A stretch of 64,000 bases of DNA from Bradyrhizobium sp. CSA207 (GCF_029051685.1 NZ_JAACFT010000034.1:1-64000), one strand, 5' to 3'. Positions 23,989-33,427 are shown, counted from the first letter of the stretch. Notes: generated by a model from the sequence alone, not told the origin. Numbers and translations are program-made.

Positions 23989-25125
23989 CTAGTTCGCGAT
24001 GTTCGCCACGAAGACGAACTTGCCATTCTTGACCATGATCACCGGGCTTGGCAGTTGTCCGTCCCGATCGGCATTGAAAGCCTGCAAGGTGCCATAGAAG
24101 TGCGGGAAGTTGGTCGTGGCCGCGAGCGCTTCGCGAACCTTGGTACGGTCGATCGACCCAGCGCGCTTTGCGGCATCCTGAAGCAGCATGAAAGCTGAAT
24201 AGACCGCCGACGCGACGCCGGTAGCTTCAGCTCCACCACGCTCGGTCAACCGCGTCATGAACGACTTGTACTTCGGATTGGGGTTGTCGCGATTCATGCC
24301 GTTGATAACATAGATGCCGTTAGCTGCCGCGCCGGCGATCGAGATCAGTTCCTGCGATTCGAAACCCTGCGTGCCGACGATCGGGGCAGTCACGCCGGCT
24401 GCACGGAGCTGGATGGCCAGCGGGGCGCCATGGAAGAAATATCCGGCGACGTAGATCACGTCGGGATTATCACGCTTCACGCTCGCAACGATCGGACCGA
24501 ACTGACGGTCCTTCATGCCGAACGTGTAGGCGCCGACGATTTCGAGGCCCAGCTTCTCGGCTGCTGGTTTGAAGCCGCTCAGGGCAGTTTGGCCGTGGTC
24601 GTTGTCAACGGAGACAACTGACACGCGCTTGAGTTTCAAATCCTCGACGATGAAGCGCGCTGCGGCCGCACCCTGCGGAGGTCCGATCTTGAACGGACGA
24701 AAAACATAAGGGCCGGCTGCGGTGATGGCCGGATGGGTGGCGTATGCCGCGATATAAGGGACCGATCCTTCCTGAAAGACCGTCGCGGCTGCCCGGGTCG
24801 GCTCTGAGTAGGTTCCCGAAACGGCGAAACTAACGCCATCCTGGGCAATGAGCTTGTTGGCAATCGCGATGGATTGAGCGGGCTGAGCCTGGTCGTCGTA
24901 CGACACCAGGACCACCTTCTCCCCGGCGAGCCCGCCGGTTGCATTGATATCCTCCACCGCAAGCTGAGCCGCGACACTGGCCGACTTGCCATCGGCAGCC
25001 GCAAAGCCGGTTAGCGGCGCGTGGAACCCGACCTTGACTTCGGCCTGGGCCGGGCTTCCCGCGGCCACAGCAAAAATCGCGGCGCCGATCAGCAACGCAA
25101 TTCCGAAACGGGCCATCTGACTCAT
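23989..25125 (-). CDS. LIV-type ABC substrate-binding protein
   Basis: 378 aa from ATG 25125 (ATG 25116 possible; AGAGAGG lies just ahead). Signal peptide RFGIALLIGAAIFAVAAGSP followed by AQA. The mature protein is a type-I periplasmic binding protein: VKVGFHAPLTGFAAADGKSA, VVLVSYDDQAQPAQSIAIAN, GTYSEPTRAAATVFQEGSVP, RVSVVSVDNDHGQTALSGF. First gene of the minus-strand cluster that runs to 11488. Its ligand is not readable from sequence; context suggests an imidazole/hydantoin-type amino acid derivative and not leucine. Confidence 0.9.
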   Translation of the reverse strand: MSQMARFGIALLIGAAIFAVAAGSPAQAEVKVGFHAPLTGFAAADGKSASVAAQLAVEDINATGGLAGEKVVLVSYDDQAQPAQSIAIANKLIAQDGVSFAVSGTYSEPTRAAATVFQEGSVPYIAAYATHPAITAAGPYVFRPFKIGPPQGAAAARFIVEDLKLKRVSVVSVDNDHGQTALSGFKPAAEKLGLEIVGAYTFGMKDRQFGPIVASVKRDNPDVIYVAGYFFHGAPLAIQLRAAGVTAPIVGTQGFESQELISIAGAAANGIYVINGMNRDNPNPKYKSFMTRLTERGGAEATGVASAVYSAFMLLQDAAKRAGSIDRTKVREALAATTNFPHFYGTLQAFNADRDGQLPSPVIMVKNGKFVFVANIAN

Positions 25126-25749
25126 CCTCTCTAGCTTTCGGCGAACTCCACCCGCGGTTCCCGCCGGCGGCTCCAAAGACATATTCCCATCTAGTGGATA
25201 CTACTTTCATCAAGCGGAAATGCATGTCAAGTATTGTGTAATGAGCAGGCACGATGAAATTTTCGGCACATTCAACAAACCTGCTGTTCGCCGAGCGCAA
25301 GAGTTTCGCTTGCCGGGGGTAGATGAGCTGATTGGCGGCCGCGACCGCAAAGGCGCTTGAGCGGCCGGCGCGTTCCGCGCCCGCTCGGCCCAATTTGGAT
25401 CGGCAAGGATCCCTCGAAGGCTAGCCTTGGAGAACCTCGCGTGCTGACGTCGAACACGTCGACACAGCATCCACGATCGGCGCAAGCAGCGCCGTCGAGT
25501 TCATGCGGCGTGCCGGCGCGTTCCTCAAAAAGCCAAAGCCATCCCGTCGATTAGACCGGGACGATGAGTGAGTTATAACGAAAGTGGTTGCGGGGACATG
25601 CAACCATCTCAAATTGCTCTTTAAGGCAGCGGCCTGTACGGGTGGATCGGTCGGCCGATCCGTTGGCAATATTAGAATCGAAACGCCAGGGCGCCTGATC
25701 ACGCTCGCCTTGCCCTGGGAGCGGTCGCGGGTTCGAGCCAGAGGTCCGC
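25126..25749. other. Intergenic region, no intact gene
   Basis: Holds the promoter side of the binding-protein gene (25126-25230) and then about 500 bp without a credible frame on either strand. The right end merges into the SDR pseudogene, so part is likely decayed coding DNA. No hairpin or repeat stood out. Confidence 0.5.
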
Positions 25750-26272
25750 TACATTGCGATTCCCACTATTTCGGGCAATGCCGGTTACTGCGGCATCAGG
25801 GGTGCGCTTTCCAAGGACGCAATATTCGAAGCCCGTCGGGAGATGGACGTTAACTATTTCGGGGTGCTGCGCATGGCCCATGCCTTCGCACCGGCACTTG
25901 CTGCCAACGGAGGCGGAGCGATCGTCAACATAGTCTCATTCCTTGCGCTGGCCACCCTGCCTCTGATGGGGACGTACTGCGCATCGAAGTCGGCCGAACT
26001 TGCACTGTCACGCAGCCTCACGCAGAGCTGGCGGCGAACAAGACCGCAGTTTTGGCAAGCCTGCCCGTTCAAGTCGACACGCCCATGGCGTCGTGGACGG
26101 ACCAGCCTAAAGTCTCACCCCGAGACGTTGCGGCCGAGACGCTTGCCGCACTGGAGGCCGAAGAAATCGAGTCTTTCCTGGCCGGCTGTCTCGCGATGCC
26201 GCAGCGTCCTTTGCGGCGGATCCAAAGTCGGTGGAAGCGTTCCTCGCGTCGATGCTTCCGGCCGCGGCATAG
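25750..26272 (+). pseudogene. Short-chain dehydrogenase/reductase, multiply frameshifted
   Basis: Readable SDR pieces in three frames: ALSKDAIFEARREMDVNYFG and IVNIVSFLALATLPLMGTYC (catalytic Ser region, then Tyr-x-x-Ser-Lys as TYCASKSA), HAELAANKTAVLASLPVQVD after a shift near 26015, then RDAAASFAADPKSVEAFLAS after a shift near 26185, ending at a TAG at 26270-26272. The cofactor-binding N-terminus is gone. It is not related in detail to the intact SDR that follows, so it is a separate lost gene. Confidence 0.8.
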
Positions 26273-26414
26273 CGCGAAGCCGCCGCCGGTCGCCAACGGA
26301 TCGTCAGTTCACGAGTATCCTCCCAAGAGTGGGTGTCGTGCAACGACAGGAGCACCGGAGCGGCGCACCCAGTTGTGCAACCCGTCCCAGTTCAAGTTCT
26401 CCAGGAGAAGCAAG

Positions 26415-27191
26415 TTGAACATTGATCTTTCAGGCAAAGTCGCCCTCGTCACCGGGTCTACCGAGGGCATCGGATTCGCGATCGCCCGCGGACTTCACGA
26501 TGCCGGCGCAGAAGTGATCATCAATGGCCGCTCCAAGCAGAAGGTCGATGCAGCGGTGGCGCGCCTTGGTGGCCGGGCGCGCGGGCATGCGCTTGACCTC
26601 GCGAGCGCCGACGGGTGTAGGGCATTGATCCAGGCCGAGCCCGCGCCGGATATTGTTGTCAGCAATCTCGGCATCTTTCAGCCCCTCGATTTCTTCGAAA
26701 CTGACGATGCGACTTGGGATCGCCACTGGCAGGTCAACGTCATGGCCGGCGTGCGTCTGGCCCGCGCCTACCTTCCGAAAATGGCTACCAAGTCATGGGG
26801 GCGGTTCATCTTCCTCGGTTCGGAATCCGCCTTCAACATTCCCGTCGAGATGATCCACTACGGCGTGAGCAAGACCGCCGACGTGGCTGTCGCGCGTGGT
26901 CTTGCCAAGCGCACGGCTGGCACAGGAGTGACGGTGAACTCCGTGCTGCCTGGCCCGACCATGTCGGAAGGCGCCGCCGAGATGCTCAAGGGGCATGTCA
27001 CGGCCGAGCGATCCTTCGAAGAGGTTGGCACCGACTTCGTCAAAACGCATCGGCCCACCTCCATCATCCAGCGGCCGGCAACGGTCGACGAAGTCGCGAA
27101 CATGGTGGTCTACGTCGCGTCCTCCCTTGCGTCCGCCACAACCGGTGCTGCGCTGAGGGTCGATGGCGGCGTCGTGGACTCGCTCGTCTAG
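26415..27191 (+). CDS. SDR-family oxidoreductase
   Basis: 258 aa NAD(P)-dependent short-chain dehydrogenase from a TTG start with AGGAGAAGCAAG directly before it. Cofactor motif TGSTEGIG (14-21), NLG in place of NAG (VVSNLGIFQP), catalytic Ser in FLGSESAF and YGVSK (Tyr-x3-Lys), C-terminal LRVDGGVV. The loop after PGPT is longer than average. It is followed 134 nt downstream by an NTF2-like gene on the same strand. Substrate unknown. Confidence 0.9.
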   Translation: MNIDLSGKVALVTGSTEGIGFAIARGLHDAGAEVIINGRSKQKVDAAVARLGGRARGHALDLASADGCRALIQAEPAPDIVVSNLGIFQPLDFFETDDATWDRHWQVNVMAGVRLARAYLPKMATKSWGRFIFLGSESAFNIPVEMIHYGVSKTADVAVARGLAKRTAGTGVTVNSVLPGPTMSEGAAEMLKGHVTAERSFEEVGTDFVKTHRPTSIIQRPATVDEVANMVVYVASSLASATTGAALRVDGGVVDSLV

Positions 27192-27325
27192 CGCACACTC
27201 GAAATGCGTCCCGCCGAATTATCCGGCCTTCAATCGTTGAAGAACATCAGGCCAAGGGACGCCGATCAACGTCGCGCGGATCGCTCATCGACGATGAGCC
27301 CCACAAACCATGAGAGGATCTCTTC

Positions 27326-27835
27326 ATGAGCACCAGCGATGGACTTCCCGCTCAATCGAGGCGACGCATCGACGCCGATACGCGATTCGAGGCCATCGAT
27401 TTCGTGAACCGAGTCAACTTCTTGTTCGACCGCTGGCGACCGGAGGAACTGCTCGCCGCGTTCTCCGACGATGTGATCGTTGATCACCCGCTTGGTCGAA
27501 GTACCGGCAAGGTGGAATTGGCGACTTTCCTAAAGGCCTACGAGCCCATCACCCACGGCGTCCGGCGGCACAATTGCAACCATGTGATCGACGCCGGGCC
27601 TGACGACGACATCGTCGTCACCTACTACATCCTGCTCATCCGTATTGCTCCATCGAGCCAGGCCGGCAAACTCAAGGCCGCTCCCATGGAGATCATGGAA
27701 TACGACGAGCATCTGCCCAAGCTGATCTCCTACGCGATGGTCACGGATCGGCTTACCAGGACGTCAGCCGGCGACTGGCGCGTCCGCCACAAGCGGGTCG
27801 AGAATGTCTCCGAGGACAAGGTGTTTCATTTCTAG
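27326..27835 (+). CDS. NTF2/SnoaL-like protein
   Basis: 169 aa; a cone-like alpha+beta barrel is suggested by VNRVNFLFDRWRPEELLAAF (helical start), then FSDDVIVDHPLGRSTGKVEL, HNCNHVIDAGPDDDIVVTYY and LTRTSAGDWRVRHKRVENVS. This is the SnoaL_4-type pattern common beside dehydrogenases and dioxygenases. GAGAGGATCTCTTC precedes the ATG. Such proteins act as small isomerases, dehydratases or ligand carriers; no catalytic set is certain here. Confidence 0.75.
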   Translation: MSTSDGLPAQSRRRIDADTRFEAIDFVNRVNFLFDRWRPEELLAAFSDDVIVDHPLGRSTGKVELATFLKAYEPITHGVRRHNCNHVIDAGPDDDIVVTYYILLIRIAPSSQAGKLKAAPMEIMEYDEHLPKLISYAMVTDRLTRTSAGDWRVRHKRVENVSEDKVFHF

Positions 27836-27973
27836 ACACTTGATGGATCTTGAACCCATCGACCGACCGGCGCGCGGGAGAAGGCTCTCCCTCAATGATC
27901 CAGCCGGGCACGCGTGACCCGGCCGGAATTGACTGTATCGGCGCGCGTTCAGAAAGCGCACCGGCGGCCGCTG

Positions 27974-28145
27974 CTAACGCGCGAGTTTGTTGATCACGGC
28001 GACGAGAGCGGCTGGATCGGTCACAAAGGGGGTATGGCCCGTGGGCTTGGTCTCGACCTCGCTGATATGGGCGTCTGCGATCATCTGATCCTGAAAAGCA
28101 GGGCTGATCACCTGGTCGCGTGCCGTCCGGTGTCCGGTGCCTCCG
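27974..28145 (-). pseudogene. Alpha/beta hydrolase C-terminal fragment
   Basis: The minus strand reads DQVISPAFQDQMIADAHISE, then VETKPTGHTPFVTDPAALVA and VINKLAR-stop. GHTPF carries the catalytic His position of alpha/beta hydrolases of the esterase type. Nothing upstream continues the fold, so only ~50 C-terminal residues remain. Confidence 0.65.
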
Positions 28146-28307
28146 CGAACACGCCAAAAGCGGAAAAGTAATGATGATCAGTCAGGACTCAAAGCGAGCG
28201 CGCCTTCGGTCTCCCTGATCAACTCGGACAAGGATGGCCGATAGCCCAACGACCCCGCTCCAGCTACTCCCCTGTCCCCAAGAGTCGCAGCTATCTTGCC
28301 ACCCACT

Positions 28308-29519
28308 TCAACGGCGGCTCAGAATGATGTTCTTCTGCTGCATATCGCGTACTCGTTCTTGCGGAATTCTTAGTTCATTCAATATCTCTTCGTTGTGCTC
28401 GCCCTGGTACGCCGGTGCGCCGGGCGCCGGCAGCTCGGAGCTGCTGAAGATCCATGGATTGCCTGGCATGCGCAACGAGCCGCCGTTTCTATCGTCAACT
28501 TCCACGACAGCGTTCCACTCCTTGATCCAGTCTGATCTCGCGAACTCGTTGACGGTCCGAACGCGGCCGACAGCAAGGCCGGATTCGCTGACTTGCGCCT
28601 GCAATTGCTCGAGATTGGCAAACGTCGCGAGCCATGCCCGAACTTCGGTGAGCAATGACGTTAGGTTTTCGCGGCGCAGCTTTGCGGTCGCATAGCGTGG
28701 ATCGGTCAGGAGGTCGCTTCGCCTCATCATCGCGCAGAAGCGCGTGAACATCGGCGAGTAGATCGGACTTCCTGCGATCGTCAACTGGGTGCCGTCAGCC
28801 ATCTCGTAGATGTGGGATTCGTTGGCTGACAACGCGATGGGCTCGCCATAGGTGTCGATCTCCGACAACAGCGCCCCCGCGCGCTCGTTCACTGACAGCA
28901 TAGTGGCCGCCATGGAGACGTCGACGTGCTGACCCTCGCCCGTCCGGTTGCGATGCTGCAAGGCCGCGAGCACGGCGATCACTCCCTGCAATCCGGTGTA
29001 GACGTCCGCATGGCTGCAGGAGTCGCCGCGCGGCTCGGATAGCGCCTCGCCGAAATGCTCTTGGACGATCGCGGTTAGGCCGGTCTCCGCCTGCACCGTG
29101 GGCGCAAAGGCCGGCCGATTTTTCCAGGAGGTCGATTGTCCGTATCCGCTCAGGGACACGTAGACAACGCTCGGATTGAACGCCTTTACATGCTCGTAGC
29201 CGAAGCCGAAGCGGGCGAGCGTGCCGGGCCGGAAATTCTCGACGATGACGTCCGCCTCGCGACACAGCCGCGTGACGATCTCGCGCGCCTCGGGATAGTT
29301 CAAGTCGAGGCTCAGATTTCGTTTCCCGGCATTCTGCTGGACATAATACAGACCGATGCCGCTGACATAGGGCAGACCGACGCGTCCGAGGTCGCCGGAC
29401 GGTGGCTCGATCTTGATGACGTCGGCGCCCAGATCACGAAGCGCCTTGGTGCAGTGTGGGCCCGCCAGGACCCGGGTGAAGTCGACCACCCGCACGCCTT
29501 CCAGGGGAGCAGCAGACAC
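28308..29519 (-). CDS. CaiB/BaiF-type CoA transferase
   Basis: 403 aa from GTG 29519 (AGGGAGATTGACC before it, 2 nt after the upstream stop). Family III CoA transferase: LEGVRVVDFTRVLAGPHCTK, LGADVIKIEPP, NAGKRNLSLDLNYPEAREI, DVIVENFRPGTLARFGFGYE, and the catalytic Asp in SCSHADVYTGLQG. It moves CoA between carboxylic acids, activating a substrate acid. It is paired with the enoyl-CoA hydratase ahead, so the two probably act in sequence on an acyl-CoA; the identity of the acid is unknown. Confidence 0.92.
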   Translation of the reverse strand: MSAAPLEGVRVVDFTRVLAGPHCTKALRDLGADVIKIEPPSGDLGRVGLPYVSGIGLYYVQQNAGKRNLSLDLNYPEAREIVTRLCREADVIVENFRPGTLARFGFGYEHVKAFNPSVVYVSLSGYGQSTSWKNRPAFAPTVQAETGLTAIVQEHFGEALSEPRGDSCSHADVYTGLQGVIAVLAALQHRNRTGEGQHVDVSMAATMLSVNERAGALLSEIDTYGEPIALSANESHIYEMADGTQLTIAGSPIYSPMFTRFCAMMRRSDLLTDPRYATAKLRRENLTSLLTEVRAWLATFANLEQLQAQVSESGLAVGRVRTVNEFARSDWIKEWNAVVEVDDRNGGSLRMPGNPWIFSSSELPAPGAPAYQGEHNEEILNELRIPQERVRDMQQKNIILSRR

Positions 29520-29521
29520 GG

Positions 29522-30289
29522 TCAATCTCCCTGGAACACGGCAGTTGCCGGGCCCGTGGCGAAGAACGCCTCGGCACCGCGCTGACGGTCCCTGGCCTCC
29601 CAGATCATCTCGTTGATCTCGATCTGTCGCGCGTCGGCCGCCCCGATTCCACCGCGTGCCTCGAGGTTGGCCTGCATCTTGATGCCCTTGATCACCTGTG
29701 TCGGGCCCGCGGCAAGCTGCCGCGCCCAGGTCAACGACGCCGATCCCAATTCGGATTCCGGCACCACGAGGTTGATGATGCCCCAACGCTCGAACGCCTC
29801 CGGCGTGTGGCGGCGGCCGAGCATGGCGATCTCCTTCGCGCGCGCGACGCCGGCCCGCTGCGCGAGCCGCTGTGTACCGCCGAGCAAAGGCAAAAGGCCC
29901 ACCGCGACCTCGACCTGACCGAAGAAAGCGGTGTCGGCCGCGAGGATCATGTCGCAGGTCAGCGCGATCTCGAGGCCCCCTCCAAGGGCGCCGCCGTTCA
30001 CGGCCGCCACCGTGGGCACGGGAACGTCTTCGAGGGCATGAAGCATGGCCTCGAACCGAGGCTTGTCGGTATGTATGGTCGTCCCGGTGCCCCAGGACGC
30101 CATTTCAGCGCCGGCACAGAAATGGCGCATCGAGCTGCGCAGCAGGATCGCGCGGCAGCCGCCGCTGACGACCGCGTTATACGCAGCCATAAGATCTTCG
30201 ACCAATCTGTCGTCGATCAAATTGTGCGGCGGCTTCGCGAGCGTCACCACGCCGACCTTCCCGTCGATTTCGTGAGCAACTGTGGTCAT
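29522..30289 (-). CDS. Enoyl-CoA hydratase/isomerase family protein
   Basis: 255 aa crotonase-fold enzyme. Oxyanion-hole elements HFCAGAEMASWG and NGGALGGGLEIAL, then GLLPLLGGTQRLAQRAGVAR. The general-base Glu expected near GLLPLLGGTQ is not in its standard place, so the reaction may differ from simple hydration (isomerase or hydrolase). It is divergent from the AraC regulator at 30518, which may control it and the CoA transferase behind it. Confidence 0.88.
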   Translation of the reverse strand: MTTVAHEIDGKVGVVTLAKPPHNLIDDRLVEDLMAAYNAVVSGGCRAILLRSSMRHFCAGAEMASWGTGTTIHTDKPRFEAMLHALEDVPVPTVAAVNGGALGGGLEIALTCDMILAADTAFFGQVEVAVGLLPLLGGTQRLAQRAGVARAKEIAMLGRRHTPEAFERWGIINLVVPESELGSASLTWARQLAAGPTQVIKGIKMQANLEARGGIGAADARQIEINEMIWEARDRQRGAEAFFATGPATAVFQGD

Positions 30290-30517
30290 CCGTCTTCCTC
30301 CGAACAGTCAAAGACCCGGGGTCCGGGCCCGACCGATGAACGCTTCCTCGTTTCACGGCGGCTGCCGTAGGCCTTCGGCCGTCTATTTCCAGTGAAATCT
30401 GGTCGCACGGAAGGGAAGTGACAACGTCAGGGTCTGCCAATTATGATGTCAATCACTGCCAAACATGGCTTTATTGACATTAGCCGTAGGTCAATCCGTG
30501 CCAGACAAGTCGATCTG

Positions 30518-31573
30518 ATGAAGCTGATCAAACTCGTGACTCCGATCTCGGGCGACCTCGACGCCCCGACCCAGAACCTTCTGGGCCTAGCGGCGCTGGC
30601 CGCGGAGCTCGGGGCGGAAGGCATCTCGGTCCGGGATCTCTTCGCGCGGACCGGCGTCGACCCGGCGCAGCTTGAGGATGCCTATGCCCGCATCTCGCAT
30701 CGCCAGCGGCTCGCAATCTACCGGAACGCCATGAGGCTCGCGAAGCGCTCCGACGTCGGGCTTTTAGCCGGCGCCAGGCAGAGGATCAGCGACTACGGCA
30801 TTTATGGATACGCGATGGTCTCGAGTCCCGCGTTCGGAGATGCGCTGCACTTCTCGCTCGATCATGTGACCATGGCGGGCCCGGCCGTTCGGCAGATCAG
30901 CTTCCGCATTGAGGGCGGGACGACCGCCATCCTGAGAAGCCACGGTCTCGACACGCTCGGCGAATTGTTGCCGTTTGCCGCGGAGTTCTGGCGAAGCTCG
31001 ATGACCGTGCTGTTCAGTCGCGTCCTCGAACTGCCGTTCCCGACCAAACGCATGATCTTCCCGTTCCCGCCCCCGGTCCATTGGCGCAACTACGAACGCC
31101 TGTTCAACTGCCCGATCGATTTCGATGCGGATCGGATGGAGTGGCACTTCGATGCCAAGGTCCTGGATCTGCCCTGTCCGAATGCCAACCCGATCACCGC
31201 GAAGATTTGCCAGCAAGTCTGCGACACGGTATTGACCGAACACCCCGGCGAATCCGACCTCGTGCGGCGCATTCGTGCTGCCTGCCTGAACAGCCCGAAC
31301 CGATTCCCGCCAGCCTCTGAAATCGCCTCCCAGCTCGGCCTCTCGTTACGGACCTTTCACCGACGGTTGTCGGACGGCGGACTGTCCTATCAATCCATCG
31401 TCGACGAGATGCGCCGGTCGCTCGCGACCGAGCTGCTCGAGAATACGCATATGAGTATCGACCAGGTGGCCGAGCGCATCGGTTTCGCCGACGCGACTAG
31501 CTTTCGCAAAGCCTTCAAGAAATGGACCGACCGCTCGCCGACCGATTTCCGCAACCCCGCGCGGATGCGGTAG
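30518..31573 (+). CDS. AraC-family transcriptional regulator
   Basis: About 351 aa from ATG 30518 (in-frame ATG 30443 also possible; neither has a strong ribosome site). The N-terminal domain of the OruR/arabinose-binding-like type (FARTGVDPAQLEDAYARISH) is followed by a C-terminal double HTH: SEIASQLGLSLRTFHRRLSD and HMSIDQVAERIGFADATSFR with RSPTDFR. It is divergent from the hydratase/CoA-transferase pair across a ~230-bp promoter region, so it is their probable activator. It has the same domain layout as the regulator at 46434. Confidence 0.9.
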   Translation: MKLIKLVTPISGDLDAPTQNLLGLAALAAELGAEGISVRDLFARTGVDPAQLEDAYARISHRQRLAIYRNAMRLAKRSDVGLLAGARQRISDYGIYGYAMVSSPAFGDALHFSLDHVTMAGPAVRQISFRIEGGTTAILRSHGLDTLGELLPFAAEFWRSSMTVLFSRVLELPFPTKRMIFPFPPPVHWRNYERLFNCPIDFDADRMEWHFDAKVLDLPCPNANPITAKICQQVCDTVLTEHPGESDLVRRIRAACLNSPNRFPPASEIASQLGLSLRTFHRRLSDGGLSYQSIVDEMRRSLATELLENTHMSIDQVAERIGFADATSFRKAFKKWTDRSPTDFRNPARMR

Positions 31574-31786
31574 AATTAGGCCATCATCCTGACCAGGTTG
31601 GAAATCAGCGTCACCAGGATCAGCGTCGAGACAGCCGCCAAGGCCGTCAGTAGCTGACCATGGCGCACCTCGTCCAGCTCGAGGAACGGTGAAATGAGCG
31701 CCGCGTATACAAGGGGCCCGGCACTCCATCTCACATCTCCCTGCGCGTCAGCCGGATGTCGTGCCGCCAGCGACGAGTTCGGCGGC

Positions 31787-32060
31787 CTAGATCGTCCCGA
31801 CACAGGAGCCAAACCAATCGAGGCGTATCCCGATCGGTGACACTTGCCCCGGAATGTGATCTCATTGCCGTCCTGCAGAAATCGCCTCTGCTCGCTGTTG
31901 GAAAGCACGACAGGCTTCGACCCGCCATTCGCGAACTCCAGCATGCTGAGCTGATCGTCGCCCGCGAGTAAAATCCCATCTCGAGCTCGAAATCCAATCG
32001 TTCGCATGGACCGAAGCCGGGCGGCGCGCCGAGCACGCCCGCTGCATCGCGGCGATCGTC
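31787..32060 (-). pseudogene. Fumarylacetoacetase C-terminal remnant
   Basis: Minus-strand pieces in two frames: GFGPCERLDFELEMGF, then SMLEFANGGSKPVVLSNSEQ, RRFLQDGNEITFRGKCHRSG and YASIG followed by a frameshifted FGSCVGTI-stop at 31787. These are the signature ends of fumarylacetoacetate hydrolase; the metal-binding and catalytic central part is deleted between the first two pieces. Tyrosine/homogentisate breakdown would need another copy. The short hydrophobic tail still open to 31576 has no assigned origin. Confidence 0.75.
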
Positions 32061-32184
32061 TCTCTCGCCCCCCGGCGCCCCTGCTTCCCTAAGATTCGAG
32101 GGCATTTTTTCGCGAAGCTCGATGTCTGAATCCCCGAGCCGGCAAAACCGGACTAGGATGGGGTTTTCCCTATTGGGGCAGCTC

Positions 32185-32385
32185 ATGTTCGACACGGCAA
32201 CCACCGCGCTTTTGCGCGCGGTCCTCGACGAAGTATGCGAAAGCGTCTCGCACCGCGAGATCGGAGCAGGTTCCTCACTTCGCATCGAAGATCCTGGAAG
32301 CTGCTACCAGGGACGAGTTCTCCCCGTCAGGCTCAGGGAGGTCGGCCGCGACGCGCTGTCCCGTGCACCCACGATGTGGCGCTGA
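32185..32385 (+). pseudogene. Small conserved alphaproteobacterial ORF, frameshifted
   Basis: Reads MFDTATTALLRAVLDEVCES then, after a frameshift near 32263, HFASKILEAATRDEFSP, and after a second shift near 32330, LREVGRDALSRAPTMW-stop. The three pieces line up as one helical ~65-residue protein of a type common in Bradyrhizobium relatives (function unknown). Two indels break it here. Confidence 0.6.
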
Positions 32386-32401
32386 TCGATCCGGAGGGGG
32401 C

Positions 32402-32824
32402 GTGAACTTCCAGGTGACGGTCCTCAAGATTCTGGTGAGCTATCCGGATGGCTTCGCCGTCATGGAGGACCTCAAGAGGGACATGGCGATCCTCGCGACC
32501 AGTGGCCGCGATTGGGCGGACCGGACCAAGCGCCTTGCGGCCCGAGTCCCCGATCTCGACATCTTTTCCCACAAGCTGGTCGAACGGATGAGCGGCGGAT
32601 GGCAGATCACGGCTAAGGGACGGGCAGTGCTTGAGTTCATGGAAGCTCGCCCTGCTGCGCCCCAGCCGATCCAGGCGCCGTTGGTTGAGAGGGCTACGGC
32701 TGCGACAATCGCTGCGACGCAGGTTCCGCCGCTGCGGCAGCCCGTTGATCGAGCCAAGCGGCGGCGCGAATGCCGCGAACGTCGGCGCGAGGCGCGCGAA
32801 CGAGCGAGGGCGAACGCCTCCTGA
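32402..32824 (+). CDS. Hypothetical protein with winged-helix-like N-terminus
   Basis: 140 aa from GTG 32402 with a strong GGAGGGGGC just before. The N-terminus (TVLKILVSYPDGFAVMEDLK ... MSGGWQITAKGRAVLEFME) has the helix-turn-helix-wing rhythm of a small DNA-binding module with the wing at GGWQIT; the C-terminus is a very basic Arg-rich tail (RAKRRRECRERRREARERAR). No family recognised with certainty. A nucleic-acid-binding role is suggested by charge only. Confidence 0.6.
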   Translation: MNFQVTVLKILVSYPDGFAVMEDLKRDMAILATSGRDWADRTKRLAARVPDLDIFSHKLVERMSGGWQITAKGRAVLEFMEARPAAPQPIQAPLVERATAATIAATQVPPLRQPVDRAKRRRECRERRREARERARANAS

Positions 32825-33037
32825 AGTGTCCTACAGGGCCGGTAACGCGCGAAACGAAGGGGACGGGAGCCGAACCCGCGCGCTATCGCCAGCCGCGACC
32901 GCTCCGCCGGCCCTGACCGCTCCCCGCACCCCGCATTTGAATGGAGGCCCCTTTTCTGCCGACGAGAGCACCTGCCGTTTCAAGCCGGCGTGGAAGCGGT
33001 CGATGAGGACACATCCGGATTCAGCCGGGCACTCGAT

Positions 33038-33421
33038 CTAGTCGATGCCTGCGTCAGACAAACCATGGCCGATGCGCGTCAGATCCCATTCGACGCGTGG
33101 AGGAATGTCAGCGAACATCGTTGAAGTCACTAACCCATCTCCTTCCAGCTTTCGCAAAAGCAATATCAACGAACGCTGCGATACCACCCCAGCCAACTCG
33201 CGTGTCAGTCTGCTCAGGCGCTTTGGACCGTCACGCAATTTTAGAAGAACGGCCGCGCTCAAATTGTCGCCGACATGAGGCGCAATGTTCGCGATCCCTT
33301 CTGGCTCGCGACGAGCGTCGGGTACACTCCCCTCGGTGGACGGACGCGAACTTCGCGCATATTTTCGCTTCGACACCATAACCGCAGTTCTATTGTCTAC
33401 TGACAATGCACATTTGCCCAT
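33038..33421 (-). CDS. HxlR-like winged-helix regulator
   Basis: 127 aa. The core LLKLRDGPKRLSRLTRELAG, VVSQRSLILLLRKLEGDGLV and PPRVEWDLTRIGHGL matches the HxlR DNA-binding domain; the usual conserved Cys near the N-terminus is absent and the C-terminus is short. Start: ATG 33421, or ATG 33379, neither with a clear ribosome site. It lies 6 nt after the Fe-ADH-type gene at 33428 and is the last gene of the F420-linked region. Possible local regulator or a trimmed relic. Confidence 0.7.
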   Translation of the reverse strand: MGKCALSVDNRTAVMVSKRKYARSSRPSTEGSVPDARREPEGIANIAPHVGDNLSAAVLLKLRDGPKRLSRLTRELAGVVSQRSLILLLRKLEGDGLVTSTMFADIPPRVEWDLTRIGHGLSDAGID

Positions 33422-33427
33422 TCACGC

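Noticed and set aside
25421..25702. Possible small gene upstream of the SDR pseudogene
   Set aside because: No ribosome site, no recognisable protein on either strand, and composition typical of decayed DNA.
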